Shown in pieces: positions 22,565 to 33,413 of a stretch of 64,000 nt of DNA. Position numbers and translations under genes: made by a program. Source of the stretch: Athripsodes cinereus (Eukaryota; Arthropoda; Insecta; Trichoptera; Leptoceridae); assembly GCA_947579605.1 (NCBI GenBank), contig OX388309.1, forward strand, positions 33,320,452-33,384,451, in the 5' to 3' direction. Numbering within the stretch: position 1 is the stretch's first letter; every line of letters begins with the position of its first letter. The notes below the pieces were generated by a model. It was given only the letters and a program-made list of their open reading frames with translations. It was not told the DNA's origin and ran no database searches.

Positions 22565-23903
22565 TTGATGGACCTCTTGCCCAAATATCTTCAATTAAAA
22601 CTAGACCGCATACAACACAGGTACCTGCGCATGGTGCTGGGAGCCATGTCTACCTCCCCTGTAAATGCCCTTCAAGTAGAAGCGGGAGAAATGCCCTTGA
22701 AAATAAGAAGACAGTTGTTGTCGGACAATTGCCTTGCAAAAAGAATATATCTGCTTAATCATCCTCTCATGCAATCAATCACAACATTAGGAAACAGGTT
22801 GTGTGACAGCGTGAGAGAAATTATAAAACCTCTACTTATCAAAAGCTTGGAGTCTCTTTCGGAAGAAATGGTTTCCTTACCCAAGAGAAATGTTCTACCA
22901 TATTTTTCCACTTCATTTTCAGCTTTGGTACACATCCCAGAAGTCATACTGGATGGATTTAGTTTTCTCAAGTCTCATCTCAGTCTGAGTGTTTGCCAAA
23001 GTGATTTCCGCCGAATTGTTGATCGTTTTCCAACGTATACACAAATTTACACAGACGGATCCAAGCTTCCACAGTCTAACAGCTTCGGTGCATCGGTCTA
23101 CATCCCAAAGTTACAAGTGCAACTTCAATTCAAAATCCCGAATCCCTGTTCCATTTTCACAGCTGAGACTGTAGCGCTTGCTGAAGCATTGAAAACAGTT
23201 GTTGATTTGAATTTGAACAAAATAGTTATATTCGTGGACTCCCGCAGCGTTCTTGACGCAGTTTTGGGACTCCCGAAGTCGTTAATACACAATTCTATTA
23301 TATGTAGGGTAAAGGAATATCTTTTCGACCTCCATTTCGCATCGAAAACTGTATTTGCTGGCTTGGATCCCGTCCCATCGCGCCATTGGGGGAAATGAGG
23401 TCGCTGACGAGCTGGCGAAGTCCGCCATAAATAATGGAGTGACTTCAAGCATACACGAACCGTTAATCGCTGACTTGGGCAAACAGTTCCGCGAAAGAGC
23501 TCTCACTGCGTGGCGTGAAGATTGGTCTGAAACGAGCAAACATAAAGGTAAATACTATCGCACGATCCAACCCGAAATTCCGAGTGCCCCGTGGTACTCA
23601 AGCGGAAGGCTTAACAAAATGGAAATCTCTGTACTTTCAAGGATGAGATTGGGACATTGTGTGATCGCTACCCATCTTCATAGACTGGGGCTCGTAGAGA
23701 GCTCTCTCTGCGAGTGTGCCCAGGACGATGAGACGATTGACCATGCACTCTTTAACTGCCCAATTCGTGCTGATATAAGTTTATACGACCATATAAGAGA
23801 CGTGAATCGCCCCTTTGATATTTGTCACCTACTCTCCCTCGGGTCTTACGATGTCAATAGGCAGATTGCAAAATATATTAAAACTTACAATATCATCTTG
23901 TGA
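22565..23903 (+). pseudogene. LINE ORF2 C-terminus with RNase H
   Basis: Connector region, then RNase H with its four acidic positions visible: TDGSK near 23053, AETVALAEAL near 23163, VDSRSVLDA near 23235, NEVADELAKSA near 23390. A C-terminal CECAQDDETIDHALFNC block (Cys/His) follows near 23710. A frameshift lies near 23355-23390. Confidence 0.9.
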
Positions 23904-24059
23904 CCTTATTGAAATTATAATAATGATTGATTGATATGAGATCTAACATGGGCAAAATCACCCTCTGTTGGGTGGAACGCCCACAAAAAAAAAAAAAATT
24001 CCGGATACCGCAGAGGTCTGGGGACTTCCATTTAACTTTAGTAATAATTTTCTGTGTAG

Positions 24060-24770
24060 CGCCTAGCAAAGAATTGTTTTCCCAATCTTTTTCGTAAATT
24101 TTCGAGTGTTCTGTAAAAAACAGGTAGGTATTTTACATTTCAAATTCTGAATGTCTTATACTTGTAATGGCACGGAGAGGACAATCTATATGTTTATTAC
24201 ATGCGGTTAGTCTGCTGGCTACCCCACTTGAGGAATACGACGTGCATGTGTAGTAGTACTGTACTAGTATACTTAATTATTATTTATTTAATTTTTCATT
24301 AATAAATGTCTTGTAAAAGGCGGATGTTCGAAAAAATAAAGACTTTTACATCTTTAATTCAGCGATGAGGTTTGCCACCCATTCTGAATGTCTTATACTT
24401 TTATTGACACGGAGAGGACAATCTATATGTTTATTACATGCGGTTAGTCTGCTGGCTTCCCCACTTGTGGTATACGACGTGAACGTAGATCTGTTATCCT
24501 CCAGATAAAATACTATACATTATCATCATAAAAATAATCGAAGTTTTGTTGCATTCACCTGAACTTAAAAATCCCCATATAATAAACACGCAAGCTGTCC
24601 TCTTCGTACCAATATAAAATCAAAACATTCAGGATGGGTGGCAAACCTTATCGTTGAATTTAAAGATATAAAATGTCTTTATTTTTTCGAACACCTTTAC
24701 AGGACACTCGAAAACTTACGGAGAAGAGTGGGAGACGAATTCTTTACTGGGTGCTCCACGTGATGAAAAT
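24060..24770. repeat. Three repeat family A copies, two inverted and one direct
   Basis: Copies at about 24060-24245 (-), 24300-24482 (-) and 24575-24770 (+). Shared blocks are GGTTAGTCTGCTGGCTACCC, its inverse, and CAGGATGGGTGGCAAACC, followed in + orientation by a TTTTTTCGAACACC block and GGAGAAGAGTGGGAGACG. The two - copies lie in tandem. Confidence 0.85.
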
Positions 24771-24937
24771 TAACTCATTTAACTAACCCTTTCTTTTTTT
24801 CCATACAAAATATTATAATACATAAAAATTTGATTTGATGTTTACTTTCACATATGTAGGTATCATATTATTAGTCTCCAAGCCCATCCAAGCCAAGGAG
24901 ATTGTGGGATTGTGGCGTATTTTGGTCATAGATATGA

Positions 24938-25024
24938 GAGAACTACTAACGTTACTAGTGTCTAATTTTTGAACTTGGAGTACAATCCGTTTTTTTACAT
25001 TTTAAAATCTCGCTCCAGAGATAT
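24938..25024. repeat. Right arm of the 85-bp inverted repeat
   Basis: Reverse complement matches 18431-18516; see the left arm. Confidence 0.8.
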
Positions 25025-25174
25025 TAAAAATAATGTGTAGGAGTCCGCCATTTTTGTGCACGGTCATAATTTTTATACAGTCATTTATAAGGCCAAAAAC
25101 TTTGCCGATGAACTCAATTAATTTTTTACTTAAAACTTCGAGTTATATCTTTGTATTTTTATAAAAAGTATACA

Positions 25175-26309
25175 ATAATTGAATCGTGATCTGCAAAAAC
25201 CACACATGTTACAAAATCAATGTTCTCGAGGAATTGAAATAAACTTTCTATTTGTAAACTTAAAGCAAATCGCTACTGGTTTTGTTGTATTTTAAAAGCT
25301 TCAATGGTCCTGGTTTCAACCGTGTTTATGTTTATTATTTTTATATATGTATTATATTTTATTTTTTATTCGTTTTTAAAAAAATGCACATGTGTGGTTT
25401 TTGCTTACCATCACTTACTTCATAGAAAAATCCAACAATATTTTGGACTGACAATAGTAATTTTATTATTGAAAATAAAGGGATGCAAATGATAACTTGA
25501 AATGGTATTTTTAGCATTTTTATTCAGTACCAAAGGTCAACTCAACGAACAGTTGAACAGACTGGAAGCATTTGAAATGTGGCTCCATTGCAGAATGCTC
25601 AGCATTCCCTGGACAGACATGGTAACCAATACCGAAGTCCTGAGGCAAGCTAGAGCTGATAGGGAGCTGTTGTCATCAAGGTTCGGAAGGTTTCACAACT
25701 GGGTCATGTGCTGCGTGGGGAGAAATGCCATCAACTTCTCCAAATGATATTGAAGGGGAAAATTGAGGGACGCCGAGGACCCGGTAGGAGACAAATGTCC
25801 TGGCTGTGAAACATAAGGGAGTGGACCGGCATCCGAAGTGTGGAGGAGCTGTTCCGAGCGGCACAGGACAGGGTCAAGTTCGCCGAGGAGATCGCCAACG
25901 TTGGGGGGACCAGACGGGGCACTTAAAGAAGAAGAAGATTCAGTACAGGTGGTTTAATTTTGCAGCCAAATTCTTCGCATTTACTGCAAACGTCTATTTG
26001 GGGGTGGTCAAAACGTAAAAATCACACATCTACCATAGTTCCTTACATTATCAATAATTACACAATTTTCTCGTGGTCTGTTAAAACAACATACGTGCAA
26101 CACATGAGTTGTTTTTACAGACCATGCGAAAATCATTGTACTCATTTAGAATGTAAGAAACTATAATATGGTATAATGGTAGATGTATGGCTTGTACAGA
26201 ATTGAGAATAACATAGATACCGCATATTAGAAACATCATTTTTTCGCAATAAAATGAAAAATGAAAAAAATGCGACATGGATGGTTTTTGCAGATCACGA
26301 TTCAATTAT
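25175..26309. mobile_element. Candidate 1.1-kb TIR element enclosing a LINE fragment
   Basis: Perfect 28-bp inverted repeats at 25175-25202 and 26282-26309, starting ATAATTGAATCGTGATCTGC. A weaker inverted motif (TGTGGTTTTTGC near 25395) lies inside. No transposase. Target duplication not found. Confidence 0.6.
25520..25936 (+). mobile_element. LINE RT C-terminal fragment with (AAG)n tail
   Basis: Translates with LEAFEMWLHCRMLSIPWTD, TNTEVLRQARADRELL and [17 protein letters not shown] across a frameshift near 25745. It ends GGGGCACTTAAAGAAGAAGA. The same 3' end occurs inverted at 28337. Confidence 0.8.
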
Positions 26310-26590
26310 ACAAGTTGGAGCGATGTGACTCAATGTGAGTGATTGATACATTTTTTAAATTCCGGACTGGCAACACTGGTATGTTGATGATATTCGGTCT
26401 CGGTGATTTAAATTATTACGTAGTATTATATTCTCTTTGATTTAAATGTGGTTCTGACTTTTGATTTTGAGTGACTTTTGTCATTAATATTTAATTATGA
26501 CAAACGGTTTCATAATATTGTAGTAAAATAAGCTTTCCGTATTTTTTATGACTAGTTATAATTATAGAAGTTTGGTACACTAATATCAAT

Positions 26591-29562
26591 ATGAGTGTGA
26601 CTTTGCATACCGATGTTGGAGATATAAAGCTTGAGTTGTATTGTGAGGAATGCCCCAAGACCTGTGAAAACTTCCTGGCATTGTGCGCCAGTGATTATTA
26701 CAATGGATCACTCTTCCATAGAAATATAAAAGGCTTCATTGTACAGGCGGGAGATCCTACTGGGACTGGGAAGGGTGGCAACAGTATTTGGGGACGGAAG
26801 TTTCAGGATGAGTTTAAGGAACATTTGAAGGTGAGATGATAGACTCATTCTTCCAGGGTTGTCATAATAAGTCTATTGTAAATAATAGTAGATGAAACAG
26901 TAAAATTTTAGATGAGATGAACGTATCAAAATAAAATTTATGAATTTTCTACTTATATTCAAAGTGTTATGTTATTTATTCGAAAAAAAGTGATTGGTAA
27001 ATCATGAAAATCTGGAGTATTAAAGGTTGATTAGTTGTGTTATCTGTTGAATGTAAACAACATGTCTATTTACAGTACAAGTACATGTGGGTTCTCTTGT
27101 TTCAGCACACACAACGAGGTATGGTCTCAATGGCAAATAATGGGCCCAACACAAATTCCAGTCAATTCTTTATCACATATGCAGCACAACCTCACCTGGA
27201 TCTTAAGTACACACTCTTTGGAAGGTTAGTTCAGTGAATAAATATTTTTTTTACAGAGTTTATTTGTGCGATTGAGTCGTGTGCTATGAGGTGGAACTTT
27301 TGTTCACCAATAACAGTTTTCAGATCTTTTCAAATACTAGGGGACGAAAGACAGTTGTCTTTTTTTACATACATATTATATATTTGTAAAAGGCTCACGC
27401 CGTGGGTGTGTAAATAAATAAATATTTCTTTGGTAATGTAATAATAACCACCATGTAACTGGTTTAACATAATTTGTGATTTCTATTCGTCCCCTAGTAT
27501 AAGAAAATAAGTTGTTAAGTGTTGTCTTTAGTGTTAAGAGTTTTAGTACAAAGCAATACGTAACTTTAAGAACATAGTTTGTAAGAATATTGTGGTATGT
27601 AGTGAGTATCTCTTACAAGGGACATTAAGGGTTGTAATTTAGGGGAGGATTTTGTCGGGGGGGGGGAGCCCTAAAGGCAAATCCTGAGTCCTCTGAATTT
27701 TTCTTTTGTTTTGTTGAGTCTGGATGATATAGAAGCTCAGCTCTTAAAATATCGGGGGAAAGTGGTGGGAAAACCCTTAAGGTGATTTCTATTAGAAAAT
27801 AAATAATGTTTATTGTTTTAATTGATTTAAACTCATGTATGTGTGTGTGATTGAATAAAGACTAAATCTATATGATATAAAATGAGATTAAATCCGTAAA
27901 ACTTGTAAAAACTAATTTGTGATTAAAATGCCAGGGCCTTTGCCCTTGTATTGTTAATGAATATTTTGTTAGGAGCTAAATAAGAATTTATAGTTTTTGC
28001 GGTTACGTCATATGCTTAAGTTTTTTTGGTGAGCTTGCTGATTTCAGTTATTTTGACAATGGTGGCTTGAGCGCATCCGAAGGGTCACCAAAAAACTCAA
28101 CCACGTGATATAACTACAGAAAATATAGATTAAAATATAAAGTATACATATTATGATACAATATTACTCAACACAGCTCACACATATAACATAGGTTTGA
28201 TAAATAATTCTATAAATGAAGTTGAATTACAACTGTTTATTCAATTGACAGTTTTTATATTTAATTCTTCTTTTTTAACTTCATCATTTTGTTGACACAG
28301 CTATAAAAAAAGAAATGAAGATACATTGAAGTATATTGCTATCTTCTTCTTCTTCTATCAGTGCCGTATCAGGTCCCCCCGACGTTGACGATCACTCTGG
28401 AGAATGCCTCTCTGTCTCGTGCTGTGCGGACCAGTTCTCTCGTCCATGTTATTCCGGTCTATTGCCGTATATTCCGCAGCCACGACATCTGCCTCCTTCC
28501 TACTCCACGATGTCCCTCAATCTTGCCTTCTATTACCAACTGCAGAAGTCGATATTTATCGCCTTGCAGGATGTGTTCCAAATATGAGACTTTACAACCC
28601 TTAATATTTGTCAGGAGCTCTCTGTTTGCATGTGCTCTGCGTAGTACTTCTGTATTGGGCACCAAGCCACGGTATTCGAAGCATTCATAGATGAATCCAC
28701 ATCTCGAATGCCTCCAACCAGTTCATTGTGTTAACCTTAAGTGTCCCAAGTTTCGCAACCATACAACAGCACAGACCAGATATAATACTAAATCATTGTC
28801 TGACAGAGCTTCAAATTAAGGTTGTCTTTGCAAAAAAGTGCTTTCATCTTATTAAAAGTGGCTCTTGCTATTTCAATTCTGCGTTTCACCTCAACATCGG
28901 GATCTAAAGACTGCGATATAGTACTGCCGAGATACGTGAACTTTTCTACCCTTTCAACATTTATACCTATTAGCTGAAGAGATGTCGTGGAGTAGTCTAG
29001 TCGTCCGAAAGTCATCCACTTGGTTTTATTGACATTAATGTTTAATCCCAGCTCCTCTCCTGCAGTACAAACATCATTTAATAGCTTCTGGAGATCTTCA
29101 ATGCTGTCAGCCAGTATAACTGTATCATATGCATATTGTATATTGTTTATAATCCTTCCATTAACTTTCACTCCTTTATTCAAAGTTCCTAATGTCTTTT
29201 TAAAATTTTCATGTGAGTACAAATTAAACAGAAGAGGAGAAAGAATGCATTCCTGTCGTACATCGCGCTGAACAGTTCCAGCATCACTGTTGTCATATTG
29301 CTATAACATACTAAATAATATAAGTGATTTCTTCAATCTAACTATACCTAGGGACAGTTACATTACATTAATCGTAGGCTTTTTGTTATTTACTACCGAG
29401 TTGTGTGATGTGTAATATAATACATATTGTTGCAGAGTCATTGATGGATTTGAGGGTCTGGATGAGCTGGAAAAGCTTCCTGTTAATTCTAAGAACTACC
29501 GTCCCATAACTGACACACGTATCTCCTCTGTCACAATACACGCCAATCCTTTAGCGGGGTAA
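26591..29562 (+). CDS. PPIL3: Cyclophilin-type peptidyl-prolyl isomerase-like 3, 3 exons
   Basis: Exons 26591-26830, 27106-27224 and 29436-29562 give 161 aa, the same length as human PPIL3. It is a single-domain cyclophilin found in spliceosomes. The start [15 protein letters not shown] matches the family from Met 1. The cyclophilin core is present: [19 protein letters not shown] contains the Arg, Phe and Gln equivalent to cyclophilin A Arg55/Phe60/Gln63, and [14 protein letters not shown] follows. The Trp121 position of cyclophilin A lies in the FGRVIDG region and is not Trp, as in PPIL3 proteins. C-terminus [11 protein letters not shown]. The 2.2-kb second intron holds a MITE and a LINE fragment, while the coding exons are intact. 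Confidence 0.97.
27337..27498. mobile_element. 162-bp MITE in PPIL3 intron 2
   Basis: Ends CTAGGGGACGAA and TTCGTCCCCTAG flanked by TA on both sides. With flanks the palindromic ends extend to 15 bp. No coding capacity. Confidence 0.75.
27590..27800 (+). repeat. Repeat family B copy
   Basis: Shares, in inverted order, AGTATCTCTTACAAGGGACAT, an ATTTTGTCSGGGGG block and GTTGAGTCTGGATGAT with 35085-35330. Function unknown. Confidence 0.7.
28337..29290 (-). mobile_element. LINE fragment, RT with mutated active site, (AAG)n tail
   Basis: On the - strand 29222-28788 carries the RT palm end: [13 protein letters not shown], where YADD has become YAYD, then [17 protein letters not shown] and [21 protein letters not shown]. 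28665-28459 carries [15 protein letters not shown] and [20 protein letters not shown]. The tail at 28345-28357 is (AAG)n. Same family as 25520-25936. Confidence 0.85.
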
Positions 29563-29669
29563 GGAAGTTTATCAGAAAATCTTAACTAATACTTATTTTA
29601 CTTTAATTTGTTGGATGATGCAGATTGACTTACATTTTACTCAATGTGAAATCTGTTATATTACTACTA

Positions 29670-29870
29670 TACCAACACGGCATATCCCACAAGTGGGGTA
29701 GCCAGCAGACCAGCTGCATGTAATAGACATGCAAGCTTTTCTCTCTGTCAACAAAAAAATAAAAATAAAACATCCAGGATGGGTGGCAAACCTCATCGTT
29801 GAATTTAAGATGTAAATTGTCTTTATTTTTTCAAAACAAATTCTTTACTCTTTCCTGTTAGTGTCCTAAT
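29670..29870 (+). repeat. Repeat family A copy
   Basis: CACAAGTGGGGTAGCCAGCA, GACCAGCTGCATGTAATAG and CCAGGATGGGTGGCAAACCT, then a TTATTTTTTC block, preceded by a short TAC run. Confidence 0.85.
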
Positions 29871-29899
29871 AAAGGCAGGTGTTGAAAAAAATTGTAAGG

Positions 29900-30898
29900 C
29901 TACAATATTAATATTTGTTTCACAACTAATTTCCAGATGAGATTAATGCTAACCACTGTGGAATAAAAGTAATAATCAGCACCACGAGACACGTCCTGCT
30001 GCTGCAAGACTCTCTTACTAACTAATAATAATTTACTCACACTCAGCCCTTTACTCTATTGACTGGGTGGAGGAGGAGAATGTGGGGAAGGGTGGGAGGC
30101 AACATCAGCAAGACATCCTCTCATTCTGAACAATAAATATACTTAATATTTTTTATTGTCATCATTGTTGACTGATGGAAATTCATGTTAAATTAGTGAA
30201 TTAACTATTATTTGTGATTTGTAAAACTGAGTGAGATATAATAATAAAATGTAAAAGACAGACATACATAAGTATAAAACTTTCTACCTATCTACGTACA
30301 TATTATATATACATACAATAATGTAAACTTTATTCTTTCCACTCTCTGTCACACTATGATGTGATGTGATGTGTTACTATGGATTATATTAATAACTTGG
30401 TTTCTTAGCTATAACTTAAGAACTTTATCTTTAGTCCAAAGTTCTTACTATTTGGTCGATCAGATTTTTTTTATAAATTTAAATAAAAGAATTATCTTAC
30501 AGTTAGTAATTATTTCATTGAATTGTTTAAACCTAAGCAAAGCATTTCAAATGATCATCAACAGTCAAATTGGATAAATTTAATCTCATGAGTTGTTATT
30601 AGCCAGTTTGTATAAATTAATGCCTTTTTTATCTATTCATTGGCTTCAACTCACCTTCCAGAACATGGCGTCTTCAACATTATAATTGGTAAATTGCAAT
30701 TTTGCTGACTAGTTTTGGAACTGGTGTTCTGTCAATATATTATTTTATCTTCCATATACATTGGATAATTTTTTTATTGTTTCAACAGCTTGCCTTTTTC
30801 GTTATCAAAATATATCTAGAATATTCATCCCTCAAAGCACGAGCTCTGCTTAATTTTGAGGGTAAAATAGAAATTATATAAATTGTTTAATTGTGTTT

Positions 30899-30948
<50 letters not shown>

Positions 30949-31690
30949 ATGTGCTTATTATTGTCTCAATAAATATTTGAATATGAATTTGAATTTATTT
31001 TTTCACTTTTCATATCTGATAAGTCAACAACTGTAAAATAAACTACAGTGTAGAATCAATCAAACTTTATTACATGGAAGCTTTGCTTTGTTTGCTGTAA
31101 AAATATGTAATGATCATGGGACTTAATAATATAATCAAGTCAAAGATCTTGACACTGCCTTAAGCACAAAACTATAAGAGTTGCACAAATGATATAACTC
31201 CTGGCTCATAACATTTGGTGTCATCACATATACATACTACATACTATATGTGTTACAATCTGGAGCTAATGAGTTGAATACTTGATACCTATCATCAGAA
31301 TGGTGGATGCAGTAATCACTACTATATAATATACTCTATATGATAGGATAATATGAATATGTAGATGACTGATTCACTTGAATAAAATGAAATTGATCCT
31401 ACACATTGACAATTAGTTTCCTTTCAAATGAGTTTTCTCTTTTTAAAGTGATTCTTTGTGCATCAACTGAGTGGTGACTCTTTATATGAGGACAGTCTGA
31501 AAGTGAATATACACTCATACCTACCTTGTCAACATAAAGAACAGAACCCACATAATTATTGTTAGGTACATTGTATTAGGTTTCAGTAAAAACACAAACT
31601 AGAGAATGTGAGAAACAAATTTATATAAATTTAGAGTTGTATTTATCACAAGACATAAGTAGGTATATTTAATAATAAGATGGTACGTAT
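29900..31690. other. Intergenic AT-rich stretch between PPIL3 and the protease
   Basis: Contains an (AT)n microsatellite at about 30904-30946 and an AATAAA at 29962-29967 that could serve the PPIL3 transcript. No gene, TIR or coding repeat recognised. Confidence 0.5.
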
Positions 31691-31697
31691 TATGAAG

Positions 31698-33369
31698 TTA
31701 CTTAGTGACAGAGTCAATCCACTGAGTGTGAACAGAGACTCTCTCATAGACATCGGGATATCCAATTGCACAGGGAATCACCATGGATGGAATTCCTACT
31801 TGCTTGCCATTTCTCACCAGGGGGCTTCCAGAGTCTCCCTAAAATTCATTAAATCAAAAGATTTACAAATATTCATTATATATTTTGTATTGCTCTTGTT
31901 ATTTTATTACCTTCTGCAAAATATTCACACAACAAACATCTACCTATACCTATAATATGTATGTAATATAATATTGAACAGGTATATAAGTATAATATAT
32001 ATATATGATTTTATGTATTATTTTCGCATTTATCTGGAATTTGGTGCTTGCGTTTGTTGATAAATGTTATGTTTCAACAGATATCTACGATCACATGGAT
32101 CTTATTATACATCCCTTTATGGGCAGAGAGAGAGTACTGGTGTTTCCAATGCTTACGAATTGGCTTTGGCTGGTTTAAGCATGCTTTTACTCTAGTTTTC
32201 GTTCGTTCGTTCGTTCGAAAACGTTCACCGATTTCCATCACACTCTTTTTATATCTCTCATATTACTTTCTGTTCGCAACGGGTGACCGGACTCATTGCT
32301 GTGAAGCATTCGTCCAACCAACCGTCACTTTCAGTTACTATATGGTCTGTGAGAGCAGAATCTTCGATGAAAATTCCAGTTGTCACGGGGATCTGAACCC
32401 AACACCTCTATGTTGATAGATCAACACTCTCACCGCTGAGTCATAATGGAGATGTGACGTCACCTTGATATTTTTGATATATGAAGGAATTTTAATACTG
32501 CGATACAGAGCTACTACTACTATACCATCACGGCATATCCCACAAGTGGGGTAGCCAGTAGACCAGCTGCATATAAAACATGCAAGCTGTCTTCTCCGTG
32601 CCAATATAAAATCAAGACATTCAGGATGGGTGGCAAACCTCATCGCCGAATTTAAGATGTAAAATGTCTTATTTTTTCGAACACCTGCCTTTTACAGGAC
32701 ACTCGAAAACTTATGGAGAAGAGTGGGAGACCAATTCTTTACCGGGTGCTCCACGCGATACAGAGCAATCTATCAAAATTTTAATTCAACATTTTGTTAC
32801 TGCGATTTACTATGCAATCAAGGAATTCGACCCTTGAATTATTATAGAAACACAGCGAGTGAGACACAGATGTCTCTGTTGCATTTTTTAACCAGGAATA
32901 TTTATGATTTTGACTGACCGGACTCATTGCTGTGAAGCATTTCGTCTGGTCACCCGTTGCAACAGAAAGTAATATGAGAGATATAAAAAGAGTGTGGTGG
33001 AAATCGGTGAACGTTTCTAGAGTAAAAGCATGCTTAAACCAGCCAAAGCCAATTCATAAGCATTGGAAACACCAGTACTCTCTTTCTGCCCATAAAGGGA
33101 TGTATAATAAGATCTATGTGATCGTAGATGTCTGTTGAAACATAACATTTATCAACAAACGCAAGTACCAAATTCCAGGTAAATGCGAAAATAATACATA
33201 AAATCATAAATATTACCTACTGGTTAAAAAATGCAACAGAGACATCTGTGTCTCACTCGCTGTGTTTCTATAATAATTCAAGGGTAGAATTCCTTGATTG
33301 CATAGTAAATCGCAGTAACAAAATGTTGCGAGTATGCGAGGAGTATCGCATATTATGAAAATTAGATCG

Positions 33370-33413
<44 letters not shown>

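Larger units (their letters stand above)
18799..23998 (+). mobile_element. RNase H-bearing non-LTR retrotransposon (I-like), decayed
   Basis: A nearly complete LINE. It has ORF1 with three zinc knuckles, then ORF2 with an AP-type endonuclease, reverse transcriptase and RNase H, ending in a poly(A) tail at 23982-23998. RNase H and a C-terminal Cys/His block suggest the I or a related clade. At least five stops or frameshifts break it, so it is dead. The 5' end is not defined; the region 18600-18800 may be its 5' UTR. Confidence 0.9.
32005..33328. repeat. Complex inverted repeats in the last protease intron
   Basis: Arm A (32005-32288) is repeated inverted at A' (32948-33211). Arm B (32788-32912) is repeated inverted at B' (33201-33328). 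Identity is high by eye. Between A and B sit a tRNA-like element and a family A copy. A 25-bp piece beginning GGACTCATTGCTGTGAAGCA keeps the same orientation beside both A arms. Arm A also carries a (TTCG)n expansion that A' lacks. Confidence 0.9.

Noticed and set aside
28788..29222. Host gene between PPIL3 exons
   Set aside because: Clear RT motifs with a mutated active site; LINE fragment in an intron.
32385..32445. A tRNA gene on the - strand
   Set aside because: A and B boxes are present but the cloverleaf ends do not pair.
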